DNA of 64,000 bases from Doryteuthis pealeii. Its lineage: Eukaryota; Mollusca; Cephalopoda; Myopsida; Loliginidae. Below, in pieces: positions 60,976 to 64,000 of the stretch; position 1 is the first letter of the stretch; each line of letters begins with the position of its first letter. Under the pieces are notes generated by a model. That model was not told the origin of the DNA. It saw nothing but the letters and a program-made list of their open reading frames with translations, and ran no database searches. Location of the stretch: positions 60,502,643 through 60,566,642 of the forward strand of contig CM042145.1 of NCBI GenBank assembly GCA_023376005.1. Reading direction: 5' to 3'. Made by a program: the position numbers and the translations under genes.

Positions 60976-61210
60976 TGTCGTCGGGGTGGCCTCACGTCGG
61001 TATCAGCCAGAGAGTGAGGGAGCCTATTCTCTTTAGCACTAGCACTAGACCAAGGAGAATGTTTTGTGTCTGTGGTAGAGAGACACACTTACCATGAACT
61101 CCTCACTTTACCGCACAGATACTTGTACTACCCATGCGCTGAATTGACGAGTGCCAGTATCGAGCCAGGAACCTTGTGGTTCTTAGGCGGACGCTCTACT
61201 GACTGAGGGG
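60976..61210 (-). mobile_element. SINE-B copy
   Basis: Minus strand: 'CTCAGTCAGTAGAGCGTCCG', B-box region 'GGCTCGATACTGG', 'GCGCATGGGTAGTACAAGTA', 'GGTAAAGTGAGGAGTTCATG', ending 'GATACCGACGTGAGGCCACC'. Confidence 0.8.
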
Positions 61211-61231
61211 GTATGGTATTATATAAGAGAA

Positions 61232-61502
61232 TGAAGGCGCCCGGTGTAATGTTTAGTCGTAGGAAATGGACTCGTCGAACCGAGTTCAATTCCTGGATGA
61301 AGCTCTTTGCATGGCGCTAATACCCTTGGGAAAAGTATGAATCCAATTCTCCCTCTAGTTATGGCTTAATAGCCGGGCAGACTGGGCTCATTAACCATGG
61401 CTAGGAAACCAATCTAAGAAAATGAAAACTCTGAATGCAAACCCGTTAAACTCCGCGTTAGAAATTGCCCTCTGGTTGCATCCTGCTTGTGCAGATGGGG
61501 TT

Positions 61503-61505
<3 letters not shown>
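61232..61505 (+). mobile_element. SINE-A, near full length
   Basis: Head GGCGCCCGGTGTAATGTTTA, B-box-like GAGTTCAATTCCTGG, body, and tail 'ATGCAAACCCGTTAAACTCC', 'GGTTGCATCCTGCTTGTGCA', GGGGTTGG, running straight into (TA)n. Confidence 0.83.

Positions 61506-61566
<61 letters not shown>
61506..61566. repeat. (TA)n microsatellite
   Basis: About 30 TA units after the SINE-A tail. Confidence 0.97.
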
Positions 61567-61569
<3 letters not shown>

Positions 61570-62235
61570 GAATGAAATATATTATTGATTCTTAGCTAGC
61601 GAAAGGGAGGATCGTATTATATTCGAGAACAGATATTTTTAAGTAAATATTTTCTTTACATCATTGGTTTGGCGGGAAGAGCACCTTTTCAAAGAAACTC
61701 TTCTGAACATAATATATTTATTTTATTTTGCTTTTTGTGTAGAGGCTTTTGCTAGTCACCATCGAACATCGGGCCAGAGTTTGTTTTTTTATTAAGTTCA
61801 ACGGAAAGAGAAGAGAAAGGAGGTCAAAGGTCTTTTTGAGAAGAAAATAAGTTTTTAAAAAAAGCCTTTCTCATTATCTCCTCTTGTGTGTCAGCATTGT
61901 CACTGGCACTTGTATGCGACAATTACTCCAGTGGAAACACATGATAGGACATTTGTTACATAATAGAGACAATGTATTTAGGGAATATACAAGTGCGTAA
62001 CTAAAACACAATCGGACCGCTAATTACACCTGCTCACAAAAAGTAAAGGTCATTTTCTTTCTCGAAAAGGTCACACATTCATTCACCCTCTTTTAATCTG
62101 ATGACCGATCAGAATGGTTGACGTGGATATCTGTACTGTCAGCTTGACCTAATGATGATGATGATGAGAGTTTAAACCCCCAATCACTTCATCATCATCA
62201 TCTTTAAAGCATGCCAACAGAACAGATTCTTTTGA
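61570..62235. other. intergenic, no gene seen
   Basis: Contains a GATGATGATGATG run near 62151-62166 that is complemented by CATCATCATCATC near 62191-62203, a small hairpin. Otherwise nothing. Confidence 0.4.
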
Positions 62236-62236
62236 T

Positions 62237-62372
62237 TTTCTCTCTCTCCCCTCCCCCTCTCTCCCCTCTCTCTCCCTTCTCTCTCTCTCTCCCTCTCTCC
62301 CTCTCTCCTCTTCTCCTCTCTCTCCTCTTTCCCTCTCTCTCTTTCCCCTCTATCTATCTATCTATCTATCTA

Positions 62373-62417
<45 letters not shown>

Positions 62418-62420
62418 TAT
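62237..62420. repeat. (CT)n (CTAT)n (TA)n compound array
   Basis: CT/CCCT-rich, then CTAT repeats (about 62350-62376), then TA. Confidence 0.95.
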
Positions 62421-62434
62421 TATCCTTATTTCTA

Positions 62435-62638
62435 GACGGCATCCAGTTTCCGCACAGGGCTGATAAATGTAAGTTATTTTACTGGTCAGCTAGCAATGGT
62501 GTGTCCATGTATAAGAGACCATAGAAGAGCGTCACTTATGAGGTTGTTCCTACTACTGCGGTAGTGCCCAGAAGGTCTCGCTTATCTTAACTAAACAGTT
62601 TGTGAGATGGGAGGTAAGTTGTCGTGCAGCTACACTCT
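62435..62638 (-). pseudogene. LINE L-b C-terminal fragment
   Basis: Minus strand retains 'LHDNLPPISQTV' (near 62630-62600), then 'HYRSSRNNLISDALLWSLIHGHT' in pieces near 62560-62500. Equivalent to the 'GHCWRSGDELI..LLW' region of 22890. Confidence 0.68.
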
Positions 62639-62639
62639 T

Positions 62640-62945
62640 GTCGGCACTACTACTCTGATTTCGTTGGACCTAGGAGTAATGACAATGAATGGACGACTCC
62701 ATAATCTCCAGATCTGGTTGGTTGGATTTTACAGTATGTCAACCCTTGTCAGGTTATTTTATGTCAAAGACGTTTTGTTCTATTCATTCTTTATGGGTAT
62801 TCAATATTTATTTAATCAGTTTTTTCAACATATTTTTTAAAATCTTTTTTCTATCTAACACAGATGGGACCCTAACAGGTACAACCACTTTGGCCGTAAT
62901 AGTAGTACCTGTTACCTGAGAGTAATGGTGATGAAGGTACACCAC
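62640..62945 (+). mobile_element. two R3 pieces in tandem
   Basis: A 3'-half piece ('GGACCTAGGAGTAATGACAA') at 62665-62710 is followed by a head ('GGTTGGATTTTACAGTATGT', 'CAACCCTTGTCAGGTTATTT') and middle ('GATGGGACCCTAACAGGTAC') at 62715-62945. Confidence 0.72.
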
Positions 62946-63029
62946 ATGATATGACATTGAGAGTTCGGTTTATTTGCTTAACAGCATCTCAATTCCTTAA
63001 GGGATATTTAAAGCCGAAAATGATGGATT

Positions 63030-63085
63030 GATTTTAACGGCATGTCAAGTTGTGTAGGGTTATTTTATATCTAGAGATTAGGGAA
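63030..63085 (+). repeat. R3-like head motif, isolated
   Basis: 'TTGATTTTAACGGCATGTCA' followed by 'GTTGTGTAGGGTTATTTTAT'. Confidence 0.58.
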
Positions 63086-63211
63086 CTGGACTATGTCGAA
63101 ACCGCTTTTGTTTTATTTTTGTGGTGTATGACTGGGTATATGTGATATTTTGATATCATGTTGCTTCTATTTGTCATTGGATATAACGATGCATGTTTAC
63201 GTTTTTCCATT

Positions 63212-63400
63212 TATATTCTTCTTTCTTTTCTTTCTTTCTTTTTTCTTTTCTTTCTATTTATGTAATTCTTTCTCTTTCTTTCTTTCTTTCCATTTATATA
63301 CTTATTTCTTTCTTTCTTTGTGTATATTTATTTCTCTCTTTATTTCCATTTCTATGTTCTTTCTTTCTTTCTATTTCTGTATTTCATTCATTCTTTCTGC
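63212..63400. repeat. (TTTC)n-rich minisatellite
   Basis: CTTT repeats broken by 'TATTTATGTA' type spacers. Two overlapping F/L/S-rich frames are artefacts. Confidence 0.93.
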
Positions 63401-63409
63401 TAAGGAATT

Positions 63410-63955
63410 TTTATATAAAGTGTTTATGTGGGTAATTTTTGTATGTCTATGAGCCTACGGGATAGGAGGGCCGTTCTTTTTATAAAGTTCAATATGCTTT
63501 AAGGATCTATTTTTCCAAAGAGTTCGTTTATATTGTTAAAAATGTAGAACTTTCTTCGAGTTTACTGGTGGCGGGATAAATCATGTCATATAGGAATAAA
63601 GTGAGACATCAGCGTTTGAACCACCGCTCGTCAGTAAAAAAAAAAATTGCACGCCCCCAGATAGTGAAATAGAGGTACCGTGCTATTAGTGAGAAGGACT
63701 TCAGGCATATCTTGGCCGGTGCGTTCTTGGTTCAAAGCGATTCTGTTATTGTTCTAGGAAGGACTGCCGTGTTACGGATAAGTAAAAAATATTTTTAGTT
63801 TTTCTTATTTTATGTTTAATGTATTCATTTTGGTTGGAATGAAATACATATAAATGCAATACGTTTTGTTGCATACCTATATTTGCATTTCTATATAGCT
63901 GATTCTAAAAAGTTTTGTGTATACAAATAATTTTAATACCACCCTTCGTTAAATC
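63410..63955. other. intergenic, no gene seen
   Basis: No recognised features apart from a poly-A run at 63636-63647. Confidence 0.45.
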
Positions 63956-63957
63956 AC

Positions 63958-64000
63958 TATATGAGTAGCACAGCATGGATTTGTACGGTAGTTTTTCGAG
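63958..64000 (+). mobile_element. possible SINE-B body, cut by window end
   Basis: 'TATATGAGTAGCACAGCATG' followed by 'GATTTGTACGGTAGT' resembles the SINE-B body after its B box. The head is absent and the rest lies outside the window. Confidence 0.35.

Noticed and set aside
1..64000. Retroviral or other LTR-retrotransposon gag/pol
   Set aside because: I looked for protease, RNase H and integrase-type motifs and paired long direct repeats and saw none; the only reverse-transcriptase remains are LINE-type, with a PLE endonuclease fragment.
1..64000. Bacterial-style operons, promoters or ribosome binding sites
   Set aside because: Microsatellite density, SINEs, LINEs and Helitrons show nuclear eukaryotic DNA.

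Overview
This is a eukaryotic, animal-type intergenic window, about two thirds A+T, with no protein-coding gene I can support. Long (TA)n, (CA)n(TA)n, (CT)n and (TTTC)n microsatellites are very frequent. Between them lies a dense set of decayed mobile elements: several tRNA-derived SINE families, two non-autonomous Helitron families, decayed LINE reverse-transcriptase ends, a Penelope-like element (PLE) fragment, mariner transposase remnants and foldback repeats. The SINE and dispersed-repeat mix reminds me of molluscs, particularly cephalopods such as octopus. That is recollection of genome style, not a database match, and is only moderately secure. Nearly all open frames here are readings of microsatellites or repeats.

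Layout. 1-9 kb: a Helitron-1 copy cut by the window edge, a Helitron-2 copy, a MITE sitting inside a (TA)n tract, two TA-bounded foldbacks (one is a head-to-head pair of PLE 3' ends), SINEs, and full-length Helitron-2 and Helitron-1 copies. 9-16 kb: a decayed LINE on the minus strand with a recognisable FADD reverse-transcriptase motif, two mariner remnants, SINEs and microsatellites. 16-31 kb: several copies of an unclassified dispersed repeat that I call R3, a ~150-bp tandem repeat, a lysine/arginine-type minisatellite, a LINE end with a full SINE-A beside it, a large foldback (26.8-27.4 kb) and a 39-bp tandem array (30.6-31.2 kb). 31-45 kb: SINE-A copies in a shared flanking repeat, Helitron-1 and Helitron-2 copies, a PLE-like foldback, LINE ends and a TA-bounded inverted unit. 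45-64 kb: large pyrimidine and TATG minisatellites, more Helitrons (one with a ~560-bp internal pyrimidine expansion), tandem SINE-C copies, a second PLE-like foldback, the PLE GIY-YIG fragment, and several TA-bounded units.

Two themes tie the window together. First, (TA)n tracts repeatedly form the edges of mobile units, so they look like both insertion targets and insertion by-products. Second, many units, not all of them TA-bounded, share a small structured motif: CTGANGA, one extra base, a hairpin, then GAAAC. It resembles the hammerhead-ribozyme core known from PLE terminal repeats. I infer that a PLE-type retroelement seeded much of this structure. No autonomous, intact element of any class is visible.
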